NCBI RefSeq assembly: GCF_020907245.1
Contig: NZ_JAJJWH010000017.1
Location: 30,897-94,896, forward strand
Origin: Pontibacter harenae
GTDB taxonomy: Bacteria; Bacteroidota; Bacteroidia; Cytophagales; Hymenobacteraceae
Reading direction: 5' to 3'
DNA: 64,000 nt
Below are positions 52,087 through 61,499 of this stretch, in pieces (positions within the stretch are counted from its first letter, which is position 1; the number at the start of each line of letters is the position of its first letter). Under the pieces are notes generated by a model. It saw nothing but the letters and a program-made list of their open reading frames with translations. It had not been told where the DNA came from and did not search any database. The translations under genes and the position numbers were made by a program.

Positions 52087-55000
52087 TTAAAAAGTGACAT
52101 TGAGACCAACCAGATAGTTGCGCGTAGACGGCGCGTTTGTGCCAATCGTCAGCAGGCGTCTTGGTGTGCCACCGCCAGTTGACGCCACATTTTGGTCAGC
52201 GTATGAGTTGGTTTCAGGGTCCATTCCTGATTCTCTGTGGTAAGGTGAGAACATCACAAATGGGTTCTGCGCTGTGGCGTAAAACCGCATGTTGCTGATG
52301 CCAACTTTTTCCAGCCAGTTGCTGTTGTTGAAGTTATAACCAAGTGTAATGGTGCGTATCTTCAGGTACGAGGCATCGAAATAGCCCAGGGTACTGGCAT
52401 AGTCAAGGTTGTCGCCACTTCTTGAACCTGCTGGATTTGGATATTTGGCATCGGTGTTCTCTGGTGTCCAGTAGTCCACGCTTACGTTATTCCGGCGTCC
52501 GTTCAACAGATTAAGGTAGCCTGAAGCTCCGTAGAGTGTGCTGTTGAGGATTCCGCCTCTTTGGAAAGCCGCTACAGCGGTCAGGTCAAATCCTTTATAC
52601 CCTACGCGGGTGTTGAAGCCTCCCTGGAAATCAGGATTCGCGTTCAAGACTTGTCGGTCATCAGGCCCTATTTCCCTTACAGGCGTACCATCGGCGTTGT
52701 AATCGCCGGTATATCTCACTTTAATCATGCCAACATTGCCACCTGGTTCCAAGATATCCCGATACGGATCGTTTTCTTGCCAGAGACCAATTCTCTCATA
52801 GTCGTAGATGACATTGATAGGTTGGCCTACAAATAGCCAGGCGGTTCTATCTTCAGGTGCACCCGAAGCAAGCGACACAATTTTATTGCGGTTGCCGTAG
52901 ATGTTGACTCCAACGTCCCATGTCCAACCATTAACGTCGTCCAAAACAACTCCGTTTAGCGAAAGCTCTAGTCCTTTATTTTGTATTGCCCCTATATTTG
53001 CATTGTAATTATTCGCCCCCGATGTAGGAGGCAATCCAAGGTTCAGCAGGACATTTTCGGTATCGGTTTTATAATACTCTACTGTGCCTGACAGACGATC
53101 GTTCAGGATAGAAAAGTCTACTCCATAGTTCCATGTCTTAGAGGTTTCCCATCCCAAAGCGAGGTTAGGCAGCACCGGCACATAGAATCCAGTTGCATAG
53201 TTATCGGGCCCATAGTTATAAGGCCTGGTGTCGAGAAGGCCAATTGTAGCGTAGGGATTAATACCTTGGTTGGCGGTTTGTCCGTAGCCTAGACGCAATT
53301 TCAGCATATTTATGAGGCTCACATCCTGCATAAACGATTCTCTGGCAATGTTCCATCCTACTGAAACGGCAGGATAGGTATTCCATTGATAGCCTGGAGC
53401 CAGCACAGAGGAGGCATCGGAACGTACGGTAGCACTTAGCATATAGCGGTCGTCATAAGAATACATGGCGCGTCCCATCCACGACAACAGGCCTCTCTGC
53501 TCATACGGCTGGTTATCAGGATTAACAGTAATTTCGCCGGCAGCCTGTCCTAAGTTATAAAACTGGAAGGCGTCGGAGGGAATATCTCTTGCCGCCATGC
53601 TTGATCCGTTCATCTGCCTTTCTGAAGCAGAGTATAAGCCTACCACATTTATGTTATGCTTCCCTGCAAAGGTACGGTCGTAGGTCAGCAGGTTTTCAAA
53701 GGTCCAGTCAGTCGTAACCTGGTTACTGACAGAAGCAGTGGAAGGGGTGGTTGCCAGAATATTATTTATTCCCGCTGCAGTATAGGCGCCTCCCTGACTC
53801 TGGCGGTAATTCAGGCCAAGGTTAGCACGGTACTTTAAGCCCTCCACGCCTGGTATCTGCACTTCGCCGTACAGGGTGTTGTAGGTAGCAAAAGCTCTGG
53901 TTTGGTTTAGCCATAAATCATCTAAACCACCTCCTTCTAACATGTCTCTTGTATACAGCCACGTTTCGTCCAACGGCATCCGGATGGTTCTTTTCAAAGT
54001 GCCGTCTTCATTGTAAGGGTTGGCAAGAGGCGACAAACTCAGAATGTTGTACAAGCCTACATTGGAGCCTTCCGTAAGGCTATAGTTATTGTATGTAGTG
54101 AAGCCAACACGGAATCGTTTTCCTATTCCCTGGTCCACACCGCCGCGCATGGAGTAGCGGGTATACTGCTGCGTTGGTATCACGCCTTCATCCTTATTGT
54201 AGCCTACACTAAAGTTGTAGCTACCTTGTTCAGTGCCAGCCGAAACACCTATGTTATGGTTTGCCGTGATACCGGTTCTGTATAACAGGTCTTGCCAATC
54301 CGTGTCTACACCTTCAGCCTCATCTTCCCCTAACTGTCCTTGAAACTGTCCAGGTCCAGCTGCCTGACGCAACGCAAAAAGCTCTGGGCCACTCATCATG
54401 TTGTATTTAGAAAAAACCGTTTTGGCACCATGAAAACCATTATAGCTTACTTGGGGCTTCTGCCCTGCTTTTCCTGATTTGGTAGTAACCAACACAACGC
54501 CGTTGGCGCCGCGCGAGCCGTAAATGGCAGTTGCCGAGGCATCCTTCAGTATATCAATGCTTTTGATGTCGTTGGGATTGATGTCGGAGATAGACCCAGG
54601 AAAGGGAATGCCATCCAGCACTACCAGTGGGTCATTTCCGCCAGAGATGGAGCGCGCACCGCGAATCCGGATTTGCATAGAGGCGCCTGGCTGAGAAGAT
54701 GATTGCGCAAACTCTACACCTGGTAAACGCCCTTGCAAAGCCTGCGTAATATTACCGGTTGGCACTTCGGCAATCTCTTCTGCGCCTATTGAAGCAACTG
54801 AGCCTGTCACGGCTTCTGCTCTCTGCGTACCATATCCCACTACCACTACCTCATCCAGCGCTTTGGCATCGGTTTTAAAGTTTACATTGATGGTAGTTCG
54901 GTTATTAATAGGAATTTCCTGTGTTTGATATCCCAAAAAGGAATAAACCAATGTACCTGTTCCGTTAGGCACATTAATGGAATAGTTTCCATCCAGATCG

Positions 55001-55224
55001 GTTGGCGCTGCAGTGGTAGTACCTTTTAAGAGTACTGTTACACCAGGCACGCCCATACCAGTTTCATCAGTTACCCGACCTGTTACAGTTAAAGGGGAGT
55101 TTTGTGCCATTGCCCCTGTGCTAATTGCAAGGCAGAGCAGCAGTAAGCTTAGCAATCGAAAGACTCTTGGTGCTTGAACCAGAATAGTCGTTGATTTAGG
55201 ATTTTCTTTAAAATCGCATTTCAT
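52087..55224 (-). CDS. SusC/RagA-family TonB-dependent outer-membrane transporter
   Basis: The 1045-residue protein has a signal peptide (LLSLLLLCLAISTGAMAQ), a carboxypeptidase-regulatory-like domain (SPLTVTGRVTDETGMGVPGV), a TonB box-like segment (DEVVVVGYGTQRAEAVTGSV), a plug domain (LQGRLPGVEF, IRIRGARSISGGNDPLVVLD, IKSIDILKDASATAIYGSRG) and a beta-barrel ending with YLVGLNVTF. It would import oligosaccharides with SusD. It is the first gene of the minus arm, facing a LacI gene across 730 bp that hold two operator-like sites. Confidence 0.96.
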   Translation of the reverse strand: MKCDFKENPKSTTILVQAPRVFRLLSLLLLCLAISTGAMAQNSPLTVTGRVTDETGMGVPGVTVLLKGTTTAAPTDLDGNYSINVPNGTGTLVYSFLGYQTQEIPINNRTTINVNFKTDAKALDEVVVVGYGTQRAEAVTGSVASIGAEEIAEVPTGNITQALQGRLPGVEFAQSSSQPGASMQIRIRGARSISGGNDPLVVLDGIPFPGSISDINPNDIKSIDILKDASATAIYGSRGANGVVLVTTKSGKAGQKPQVSYNGFHGAKTVFSKYNMMSGPELFALRQAAGPGQFQGQLGEDEAEGVDTDWQDLLYRTGITANHNIGVSAGTEQGSYNFSVGYNKDEGVIPTQQYTRYSMRGGVDQGIGKRFRVGFTTYNNYSLTEGSNVGLYNILSLSPLANPYNEDGTLKRTIRMPLDETWLYTRDMLEGGGLDDLWLNQTRAFATYNTLYGEVQIPGVEGLKYRANLGLNYRQSQGGAYTAAGINNILATTPSTASVSNQVTTDWTFENLLTYDRTFAGKHNINVVGLYSASERQMNGSSMAARDIPSDAFQFYNLGQAAGEITVNPDNQPYEQRGLLSWMGRAMYSYDDRYMLSATVRSDASSVLAPGYQWNTYPAVSVGWNIARESFMQDVSLINMLKLRLGYGQTANQGINPYATIGLLDTRPYNYGPDNYATGFYVPVLPNLALGWETSKTWNYGVDFSILNDRLSGTVEYYKTDTENVLLNLGLPPTSGANNYNANIGAIQNKGLELSLNGVVLDDVNGWTWDVGVNIYGNRNKIVSLASGAPEDRTAWLFVGQPINVIYDYERIGLWQENDPYRDILEPGGNVGMIKVRYTGDYNADGTPVREIGPDDRQVLNANPDFQGGFNTRVGYKGFDLTAVAAFQRGGILNSTLYGASGYLNLLNGRRNNVSVDYWTPENTDAKYPNPAGSRSGDNLDYASTLGYFDASYLKIRTITLGYNFNNSNWLEKVGISNMRFYATAQNPFVMFSPYHRESGMDPETNSYADQNVASTGGGTPRRLLTIGTNAPSTRNYLVGLNVTF

Positions 55225-55508
55225 AAAAGCTGATTTTTTTTAAATTTAGTTAACGTAATGAGACTCTTAAACTCCTGCTCCAGCCTCCATTGCCGCATGT
55301 GCAGCACGAAGCCCTGAGGCATAACTGTAGATTATGGTTATTCTTTATTTACTCCTGCTTTTCAAGCAAACAAAGTCGCTACCACCGCTCCTTCATTTAC
55401 CTTATTTTATCCTGCAGCACTCCTTAGCAAAATAGCTTGAAAGTAAGTATCCACTTTTGAAGCAACTTAACCTTCAAACCAGTGGCGTCAAAAGCTTCTA
55501 GCAACAAG

Positions 55509-55534
55509 GTTTTTTAGCTTAACTGCTAAAAAAC
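55509..55534. other. Perfect 10-bp hairpin in the susC leader
   Basis: GTTTTTTAGC (55509-55518) pairs with GCTAAAAAAC (55525-55534) around TTAACT. It is about 285 bp upstream of susC; if transcription starts beyond it, it lies in the 5' leader. Its purpose is unclear. Confidence 0.4.
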
Positions 55535-55683
55535 TTTTCTCAAATAACACACCCTACAAACCATTTACAGTGATTATCAACACCTTGCAGCATAGCCACT
55601 GCCATCATTTAAGTCTAAATTTCAGCCACACAAGTGAGTAACTTCTCACTTCTGATGTAAACTTGAAAGTTTTTCCCCACATT

Positions 55684-55697
55684 TGCAACCGATTGCA
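55684..55697. promoter_or_regulatory. LacI-type operator candidate, copy 1 (TGCAACCGATTGCA)
   Basis: TGCAACCGATTGCA is a near-perfect palindrome with a central CG and one unpaired position on each side, the form of LacI/GalR-family operators. A second copy differs at one base and lies 227 bp away. It is the likely target of the divergent LacI regulator. Confidence 0.65.
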
Positions 55698-55910
55698 GAA
55701 ACTTTTTTTATTTATTCCCGAAGGGTAACTAATTAAGCACTTTAAAGCCTTCAGCCATATTTTGACACATGTTTACAGGTTCTACAAATATTTGTTATCT
55801 ATTTTTTACGATTATATAAAGATGTACCTACACAAAAACACTAAGAACGATCGCTTATTTGATTTTTTTTGCAGATATTGAAAAGGAAAAGAGTTGAACG
55901 CTTTCAAAAA

Positions 55911-55924
55911 TGAAACCGATTGCA
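55911..55924. promoter_or_regulatory. LacI-type operator candidate, copy 2 (TGAAACCGATTGCA)
   Basis: TGAAACCGATTGCA matches copy 1 at 13 of 14 positions. It lies about 30 bp before the regulator's ATG, where binding would give autoregulation; the two copies together could also allow looping. Confidence 0.65.
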
Positions 55925-55954
55925 TTAATTTGTCTTAAACGATAGCACCCTGTG

Positions 55955-56983
55955 ATGGAGAAAGAAACAACAATATATGATATAGCTAAACGGCTTGGAG
56001 TTTCCCCCACTACAGTTAGCAGGGCCCTAAACGATCACCCAGCGGTAAACAAAAACACCAAACAGAAGATATATGAGAAGGCAACCCAAATGGGATATCG
56101 TTCTAATATGTTTGCCAGCAACCTTAGAAAGCAGCGCACCAATACCATAGGTTTAATAGTGCCAAGGCTTAACAGTCCTTTTCAATCATCTGCGATTGCT
56201 GGCATGGAAAAAGTAGCCAACGAAGCTGGTTATAACCTGATCATCAGCCAATCTTTAGAGAATGTGCAGAAGGAGATTGCTAATGCCAATACTATGTTTA
56301 ATAGTAGAGTAGATGGTCTGTTGGTATCCCTAGCTTACAACACAGAATCCTTAGACCATTTTGAGCCATTTATTAACAAAGCCATACCTGTTATTTTTTA
56401 TGATCGTGTAGCTGAACATAAAAGCTGCACCAACATTTTAATAGATAATATTCAGGCGGCCTATAAAGCCACTAGCCACCTAATAGAACAAGGGTGCAAG
56501 AACATAGTCCACATCAGCGGCAACCTTAACAGAAATGTTTACTCCGACAGATTAAAAGGCTACAAATATGCACTGATAGATAATGATCTTCCTTTTGAAG
56601 ATTCTTTCGTAATCACCAACACTTTAAGTGAGGAGGCTGGTATTGAGGCGGCACAGCAGATATTAGCAATGGACTCTAAACCAGACGGAATATTTGTCTC
56701 TAACGACACCTGTGCCGTTAGCTGCATGAAAACGCTGAAGCAAGCAGGCATGTCTATTCCTAAGGATATTGCCGTAGTAGGATTCAATAATGATCCTCTT
56801 ACAAGAGTAATAGAGCCCAACCTGACAACGATAGACTACCCTGGCTATGAAATGGGAGAGGTTGCTGCCAGAAGCCTGATTCACTTCCTGAATGGATTAT
56901 CAGACGTTACTATCACGAACACAATTACATTAAGGTCAGACTTGATTATAAGAGACTCTTCCTTGAAAAGTAAACTTTCTTAA
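55955..56983 (+). CDS. LacI-family transcription regulator of the glucuronoxylan locus
   Basis: The 342-residue regulator starts at ATG 55955 (MEKETTIYDIAKRLG); a GTG three bases earlier is possible. The HTH is TIYDIAKRLGVSPTTVSRAL, and the sensor domain is PBP-like (TNTIGLIVPRLNSPFQSSAI, FVSNDTCAVSCMKTL, KDIAVVGFNNDPLTRVIEPN, LTTIDYPGYEMG). It is divergent from susC-susD and is followed by the GH67 gene after 86 bp. It likely binds the paired TGNAACCGATTGCA sites. The inducer is probably a xylan or glucuronate breakdown product. Confidence 0.93.
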   Translation: MEKETTIYDIAKRLGVSPTTVSRALNDHPAVNKNTKQKIYEKATQMGYRSNMFASNLRKQRTNTIGLIVPRLNSPFQSSAIAGMEKVANEAGYNLIISQSLENVQKEIANANTMFNSRVDGLLVSLAYNTESLDHFEPFINKAIPVIFYDRVAEHKSCTNILIDNIQAAYKATSHLIEQGCKNIVHISGNLNRNVYSDRLKGYKYALIDNDLPFEDSFVITNTLSEEAGIEAAQQILAMDSKPDGIFVSNDTCAVSCMKTLKQAGMSIPKDIAVVGFNNDPLTRVIEPNLTTIDYPGYEMGEVAARSLIHFLNGLSDVTITNTITLRSDLIIRDSSLKSKLS

Positions 56984-57069
56984 ACTAACGATGCATATGA
57001 GTGTATTATACCCATTTTGGCAAGTGAGCACTCTCTTTACAATTAACACCATTTAGAACAAAGACTGAT

Positions 57070-59241
57070 ATGAAAAATAAGACTATTGCTCTTTTAACCA
57101 TCCTCATGCTACTGTGTGTAGCTTTTACTCCACCCGCACATGCCGAAGATGGCTACAGGCTGTGGCAAAGGTACGACCTTGTAAACAACAGCGATCGGCT
57201 AAAAGAGTATCAGCAGTCTATTGCCGAAGTAGTTATAGAAGGCAACTCTCCTACGCTATCAGTTGCCAAAAATGAACTAAACATGGCCCTTCAGGGCCTA
57301 CTTGGCCGCACAATACCTTCCTCAAGCAGACAAACCCAATCTAGTGGTGCTCTTGTGGTAGGCACACCTGCCAGTTCGGCAACTGTCGCATCGCTTAAGC
57401 TAAACAATAAACTGAAGAACCTGGGCGACGAAGGCTACCTGATACAATCTGCAACTATCAACGGTAAGAAAAGCACGGTAGTTGCGGCCAACACAGATAT
57501 AGGAGCGCTGTACGGTACATTCCATTTCTTAAGGCTGCTACAAACCCACCAAAGCATTCAGAATGTAGCTATAACAAGTACGCCTAAAATAAAGCACCGT
57601 GTACTAAACCACTGGGACAACTTAGACAGAACTGTGGAGCGTGGTTATTCAGGCTTTTCGCTCTGGGACTGGCACAAACTTCCTGATTACATTGACCAGC
57701 GTTATATTGATTATGCCCGAGCAAATGCCTCTATAGGTATAAACGGCACGGTACTTACCAATGTGAACGCTAATGCACTAGTGCTAACAGAAGAATATCT
57801 AATTAAAGTTAAAGCACTGGCAGATGCTTTCCGCCCTTACGGACTGAAGGTATACCTGACAGCTAGATTCAGCTCACCTATAGAAATAGGTGAGCTGAAA
57901 ACAGCCGATCCTCTAGACGCACAAGTACAGCAGTGGTGGAAAGATAAGGCTGCGGAAATTTATAGACATATACCTGACTTTGGCGGTTTTTTAGTGAAGG
58001 CTAACTCTGAAGGCCAGCCAGGACCGCAGAACTACGGCAGAACACACGCTGACGGTGCTAACATGCTAGCTGATGCCGTGGCACCAAACGGTGGTATTGT
58101 AATGTGGCGTGCCTTTGTGTACGACGACAAGGTACCTGATGACAGAGCCAAACAAGCTTATACCGAATTTAAACCGTTAGATGGCACTTTCAGAAAGAAC
58201 GTAATGGTGCAGGTAAAAAACGGCGCTATTGACTTCCAGCCACGAGAGCCATTCCACCCAATGTTCGGCACCATGCCCAAAACACCGCTGATGATGGAGT
58301 TCCAGATAACGCAGGAGTACCTGGGGCAGGGAACACATTTAGCTTATCTTTCTCCTTTATTTAAAGAAGTATTAGAATCTGATACTTATGCTAAAGGCAA
58401 AGGATCTACAGTAGCCAAAGTCATTGACGGCACTATAGACAACCACGCTTTAACGGGCATTGCAGGCGTCAGCAACATAGGCACAGACCGCAACTGGACC
58501 GGTCACCAGTTTGGGCAAGCCAACTGGTACAGCTATGGCCGCCTTGCCTGGGACCACACCTTAGGTTCTGCGGAGATAGCGGATGAGTGGCTTAAAATGA
58601 CCTTTACGAACAATAACCAATTTATAAGCCCTGTAAAACAGATGATGATGGGTTCGCATGAGGCACTGGTAAACTACATGACACCGCTTGGCCTGCACCA
58701 CATCATGGGCTGGAGCCACCACTTCGGACCTGGCCCTTGGATAAAAGACAAGCAGCGCGCTGACTGGACTTCTGTTTATTATCATCAGGCAGACGAAAAC
58801 GGGATTGGCTTCGACCGTACCGCAACAGGCAGCAATGCCATTGCACAGTACTTACCTCCCGTTCAGAAGAAATTCAGAAACGTGAAAACCTGCCCAGAAA
58901 AGTTCCTGTTGTGGTTCCACCACCTACCTTGGGATTATAAAACAGAATCGGGCAGAGAACTGTGGAACGAGCTAGCTTACAGATACCAAAGCGGCGTAGA
59001 TTCCGTAAGGCAGATGCAGCAGACATGGAACTCCATGGAAAGATTTGTAGATCCAGAACGCTTTAGACATGTAAAGACTTTCCTGAGCATTCAGGAAAAA
59101 GAGGCAGTGTGGTGGCGAGATGCGTGCCTGCTGTACTTCCAGACCTTCTCTAAAAGGCCATTGCCGCAAGGCGTAGAAAAGCCAGCACATACACTAGAAT
59201 ATTACATGCAAATAGATCCAAAATTTGCTCCAGGTATTTAA
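57070..59241 (+). CDS. aguA: GH67 alpha-glucuronidase
   Basis: The 723-residue enzyme has a signal peptide (MKNKTIALLTILMLLCVAFT, cleavage near AHA-ED) and the full GH67 layout. Family catalytic residues line up with spacing 74 and 28: Glu314 in VKANSEGQPGPQNYGR, Asp388 in VKNGAIDFQPREPFHPMFG, and Glu416 in MEFQITQEYLGQ, matching the Glu-Asp-Glu set of Cellvibrio GlcA67A. It removes 4-O-methyl-glucuronic acid from the non-reducing end of xylo-oligosaccharides, probably in the periplasm. It follows the LacI gene and precedes the SDR gene by 12 bp. Confidence 0.96.
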   Translation: MKNKTIALLTILMLLCVAFTPPAHAEDGYRLWQRYDLVNNSDRLKEYQQSIAEVVIEGNSPTLSVAKNELNMALQGLLGRTIPSSSRQTQSSGALVVGTPASSATVASLKLNNKLKNLGDEGYLIQSATINGKKSTVVAANTDIGALYGTFHFLRLLQTHQSIQNVAITSTPKIKHRVLNHWDNLDRTVERGYSGFSLWDWHKLPDYIDQRYIDYARANASIGINGTVLTNVNANALVLTEEYLIKVKALADAFRPYGLKVYLTARFSSPIEIGELKTADPLDAQVQQWWKDKAAEIYRHIPDFGGFLVKANSEGQPGPQNYGRTHADGANMLADAVAPNGGIVMWRAFVYDDKVPDDRAKQAYTEFKPLDGTFRKNVMVQVKNGAIDFQPREPFHPMFGTMPKTPLMMEFQITQEYLGQGTHLAYLSPLFKEVLESDTYAKGKGSTVAKVIDGTIDNHALTGIAGVSNIGTDRNWTGHQFGQANWYSYGRLAWDHTLGSAEIADEWLKMTFTNNNQFISPVKQMMMGSHEALVNYMTPLGLHHIMGWSHHFGPGPWIKDKQRADWTSVYYHQADENGIGFDRTATGSNAIAQYLPPVQKKFRNVKTCPEKFLLWFHHLPWDYKTESGRELWNELAYRYQSGVDSVRQMQQTWNSMERFVDPERFRHVKTFLSIQEKEAVWWRDACLLYFQTFSKRPLPQGVEKPAHTLEYYMQIDPKFAPGI

Positions 59242-59253
59242 ATAAAATAACAT

Positions 59254-60015
59254 ATGAACGAAGACACAAAGCAAACTCCTAAAACAGCTATTGTAACAGG
59301 AGGCGCATCAGGACTGGGTTATGCCATAGCTGAGAAATTTGTACAAAGCGGTATCCAAACGATTGTCATCGGTAGAGATGAACAAAAGCTACAGAAAGCA
59401 AAGGAAAGCTTTGGCGACTTATGCACTACTATTGCATTCGACCTATCAAACCTTGAGCAAATACCTTCGCTTGTAGAAGAAATTGCCCAACGATTTGGTA
59501 AAGTTGATATCCTGATCAACAATGCAGGAATCAACATGAAGAAGCCTTTTTCGGAGGTAACCGATGAAGATTTTCAGAAGATTATACTTACCAATGTAAA
59601 CGCTGTATTTGCACTGAGCCGTGAGGTTGTAAACAAATTCATGATACCGAATGAAGGTGGCAGCATTGTTAACATCAGCTCAATGGCCTCGCAGTATGGC
59701 ATACCAAAAGTTATTGCCTACTCCGCCTCCAAGTCTGCCATAGAGGGCATGACCAGAGCCATGGCAGTTGAACTCTCTCCTATGGGCATTAGAATTAATT
59801 GTGTAGCGCCAGGCTTTATTGCCACCGACATGTCGGCCAAAGCGCTTAATAATGATCCTGAACGGAAAAATAAAGTATTATCGAGAACGCCAATGGGCAA
59901 GCTGGGAGTACCTGCAGATGTAGCCGAAGCTGTTTACTACTTTGCCAGCGATGCAGCTAAATATGTAACAGGCACTGTGCTGCCAGTAGATGGCGGAAAC
60001 TCCATCGGGTTTTAA
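59254..60015 (+). CDS. SDR-family oxidoreductase (possible fructuronate reductase substitute)
   Basis: The 253-residue protein is a classical short-chain dehydrogenase: TGGASGLG (15-22) binds the cofactor, NNAGINMKK follows, and the catalytic set is Ser in NISSMASQYG, Tyr156 and Lys160 in YSASK. PVDGGNSIGF closes it. It lies 12 bp after GH67, so it is co-transcribed with it. The glucuronate pathway here has UxaC and UxuA but no classical UxuB mannonate dehydrogenase. An SDR doing that step (D-fructuronate to D-mannonate) is a reasonable inference; other sugar-acid substrates are possible. Confidence 0.88.
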   Translation: MNEDTKQTPKTAIVTGGASGLGYAIAEKFVQSGIQTIVIGRDEQKLQKAKESFGDLCTTIAFDLSNLEQIPSLVEEIAQRFGKVDILINNAGINMKKPFSEVTDEDFQKIILTNVNAVFALSREVVNKFMIPNEGGSIVNISSMASQYGIPKVIAYSASKSAIEGMTRAMAVELSPMGIRINCVAPGFIATDMSAKALNNDPERKNKVLSRTPMGKLGVPADVAEAVYYFASDAAKYVTGTVLPVDGGNSIGF

Positions 60016-60016
60016 T

Positions 60017-60216
60017 TTATACAAAAAGTTCTGCGAGTATTTAGTAGCAGGCGAAGGGCATACAGTTACTGTAGCCTCTGATTCTCAGAAAGAGCCTTTG
60101 GCAGAATCTGCAAGCATACGCGAAAGTGGCTAGGAGGCTGGTGGAAATTAGGGATCACATTTAAGCTTCCTGTAGGTTCTCCCAGCATTCAACTTGTAAA
60201 AGTGTACCGTTACTAA
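60017..60216 (+). pseudogene. Possible gene remnant between SDR and GH10 xylanase
   Basis: One frame encodes KFCEYLVAGEGHTVTVASDS, then QKEPLAESASIRESG before a TAG at 60131. A second frame, overlapping from about 60121, reads WLGGWWKLGITFKLPVGSPS, then IQLVKVYRY and a TAA at 60214. Joined by one frameshift they look like the C-terminal domain of an exported protein. No start codon is present, so this would be a 3' remnant. No family was identified; it could be chance. Confidence 0.4.
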
Positions 60217-60253
60217 AGACTAACCAAACGCATACTAGTACATAAAAATCAAC

Positions 60254-61420
60254 ATGAAAAAAAACAGAACCTTTGCAGCCTCCGCTCTAGCGTTTGCCCT
60301 TCTGGCAGCTTCGTGCTCAAACCCTAACCAGGCTGAGACAAGCGAAACCGCCACGGCAGAGGCAACAGCCCCTGCAACTTTTAAAGAAGTATATAAAGAT
60401 GCCTTCTATGTAGGTGCTGCTGTAAACGGCAGACAAGCTTTTGGAGCCGACTCACAGGCCACAGCTATCATGAAAGAACATTTTAGCACCATAAGCCCAG
60501 AAAATCTTCTGAAATGGGAATCTGTACACCCAAAACCCAACGAATATAACTTTGCTCCCGCAGATGCTTATGTGGCTTTAGGCGAGCAGAATGACTTATT
60601 TGTGGTAGGGCACACATTGGTGTGGCATAACCAAACGCCAAAGTGGGTTTTTGAAGATGCACAAGGAAACCCTGCTAGTAAAGAAGTACTACTGCAGCGC
60701 ATGGAAGACCACATTAGCACAGTAGCAGGACGCTACAACGGAAAGGTTGATGGCTGGGATGTAGTAAACGAAGCCTTGAACGACGACGGCACCCTTCGCC
60801 AAAGCAAATGGCTGCAGATAGCTGGCGAAGAATTTCTGGCTAAAGCATATCAAGCAGCCAGAAAAGCTGCCCCAGAGGCCGAACTATACTACAACGACTA
60901 CAACATGTGGAAGCCTGAAAAACGTGACGGTGCCATCCGTTTGGTTAGCAAGTTGCAGGAACAGGGTATAAAAGTAGACGGTATAGGCATGCAAGGGCAC
61001 TGGGGACTAAAGAACCCAAGCTTAGAGCAGATTGAGGAAAGTATAGTAGCATTCTCAAAACTAGGCAAAGTAATGATTACAGAGCTTGATATTGATGTGC
61101 TACCTAACCCTAGCAACAGGCAAGGAGCCGACATAGACGCTACTTTTGAGTTTGACGAAAAGTATAACCTTTACACAGATGGCTTGCCAGACTCTGTGCA
61201 GCAACAACTAACAGATCGTTATGCCGAAATCTTCAGACTCTTCCAAAAGCACAGCGACAAAATTAGCCGTGTTACTTTCTGGGGCGTCACAGATAATGAT
61301 TCTTGGCTCAACGATTGGCCTATGCGGGGCAGAACTAGCTATCCGCTTCTGTTCGACCGCAATTACCAACCTAAACCAGCACTAGAAGCTGCCTTGAAAG
61401 TTGCATCAGAGGGGAAATAA
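60254..61420 (+). CDS. GH10 endo-1,4-beta-xylanase (lipoprotein)
   Basis: The 388-residue enzyme has a lipoprotein signal (MKKNRTFAASALAFALLAAS, Cys21) and a GH10 barrel. The acid/base is Glu173 in WDVVNEALND and the nucleophile Glu277 in VMITELDIDV; EHFSTISPENLLKWESVHPK, VGHTLVWHNQTPKWVFED and VTFWGVTDNDSWLNDWP are classic GH10 elements. It cuts xylan or substituted xylo-oligosaccharides and releases products with GlcA at or near the end, which GH67 and GH115 can then treat. Being a lipoprotein it is fixed to the outer membrane. A terminator follows. Confidence 0.96.
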   Translation: MKKNRTFAASALAFALLAASCSNPNQAETSETATAEATAPATFKEVYKDAFYVGAAVNGRQAFGADSQATAIMKEHFSTISPENLLKWESVHPKPNEYNFAPADAYVALGEQNDLFVVGHTLVWHNQTPKWVFEDAQGNPASKEVLLQRMEDHISTVAGRYNGKVDGWDVVNEALNDDGTLRQSKWLQIAGEEFLAKAYQAARKAAPEAELYYNDYNMWKPEKRDGAIRLVSKLQEQGIKVDGIGMQGHWGLKNPSLEQIEESIVAFSKLGKVMITELDIDVLPNPSNRQGADIDATFEFDEKYNLYTDGLPDSVQQQLTDRYAEIFRLFQKHSDKISRVTFWGVTDNDSWLNDWPMRGRTSYPLLFDRNYQPKPALEAALKVASEGK

Positions 61421-61442
61421 TATTACACAATTACCTTTTACA

Positions 61443-61479
61443 GCAGAAGAGGCAACCATAGATTGGTTGCCTCTTCTGC
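61443..61479. terminator. Bidirectional terminator between GH10 xylanase and STAS-like gene
   Basis: GCAGAAGAGGCAACCA (61443-61458) pairs perfectly with TGGTTGCCTCTTCTGC (61464-61479) around TAGAT. It lies between the ends of two convergent genes. Confidence 0.85.
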
Positions 61480-61499
61480 CTTTTATACGTCGGTAAAAC

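Larger units (their letters stand above)
55225..55954. other. Bidirectional control region between susC and the LacI regulator
   Basis: No gene is seen in this 730-bp gap. It has two copies of an operator-like sequence (55684-55697 and 55911-55924), a 10-bp stem hairpin at 55509-55534 and A/T-rich stretches that should hold the two divergent promoters. A precise -33/-7 pair could not be fixed. Confidence 0.6.
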
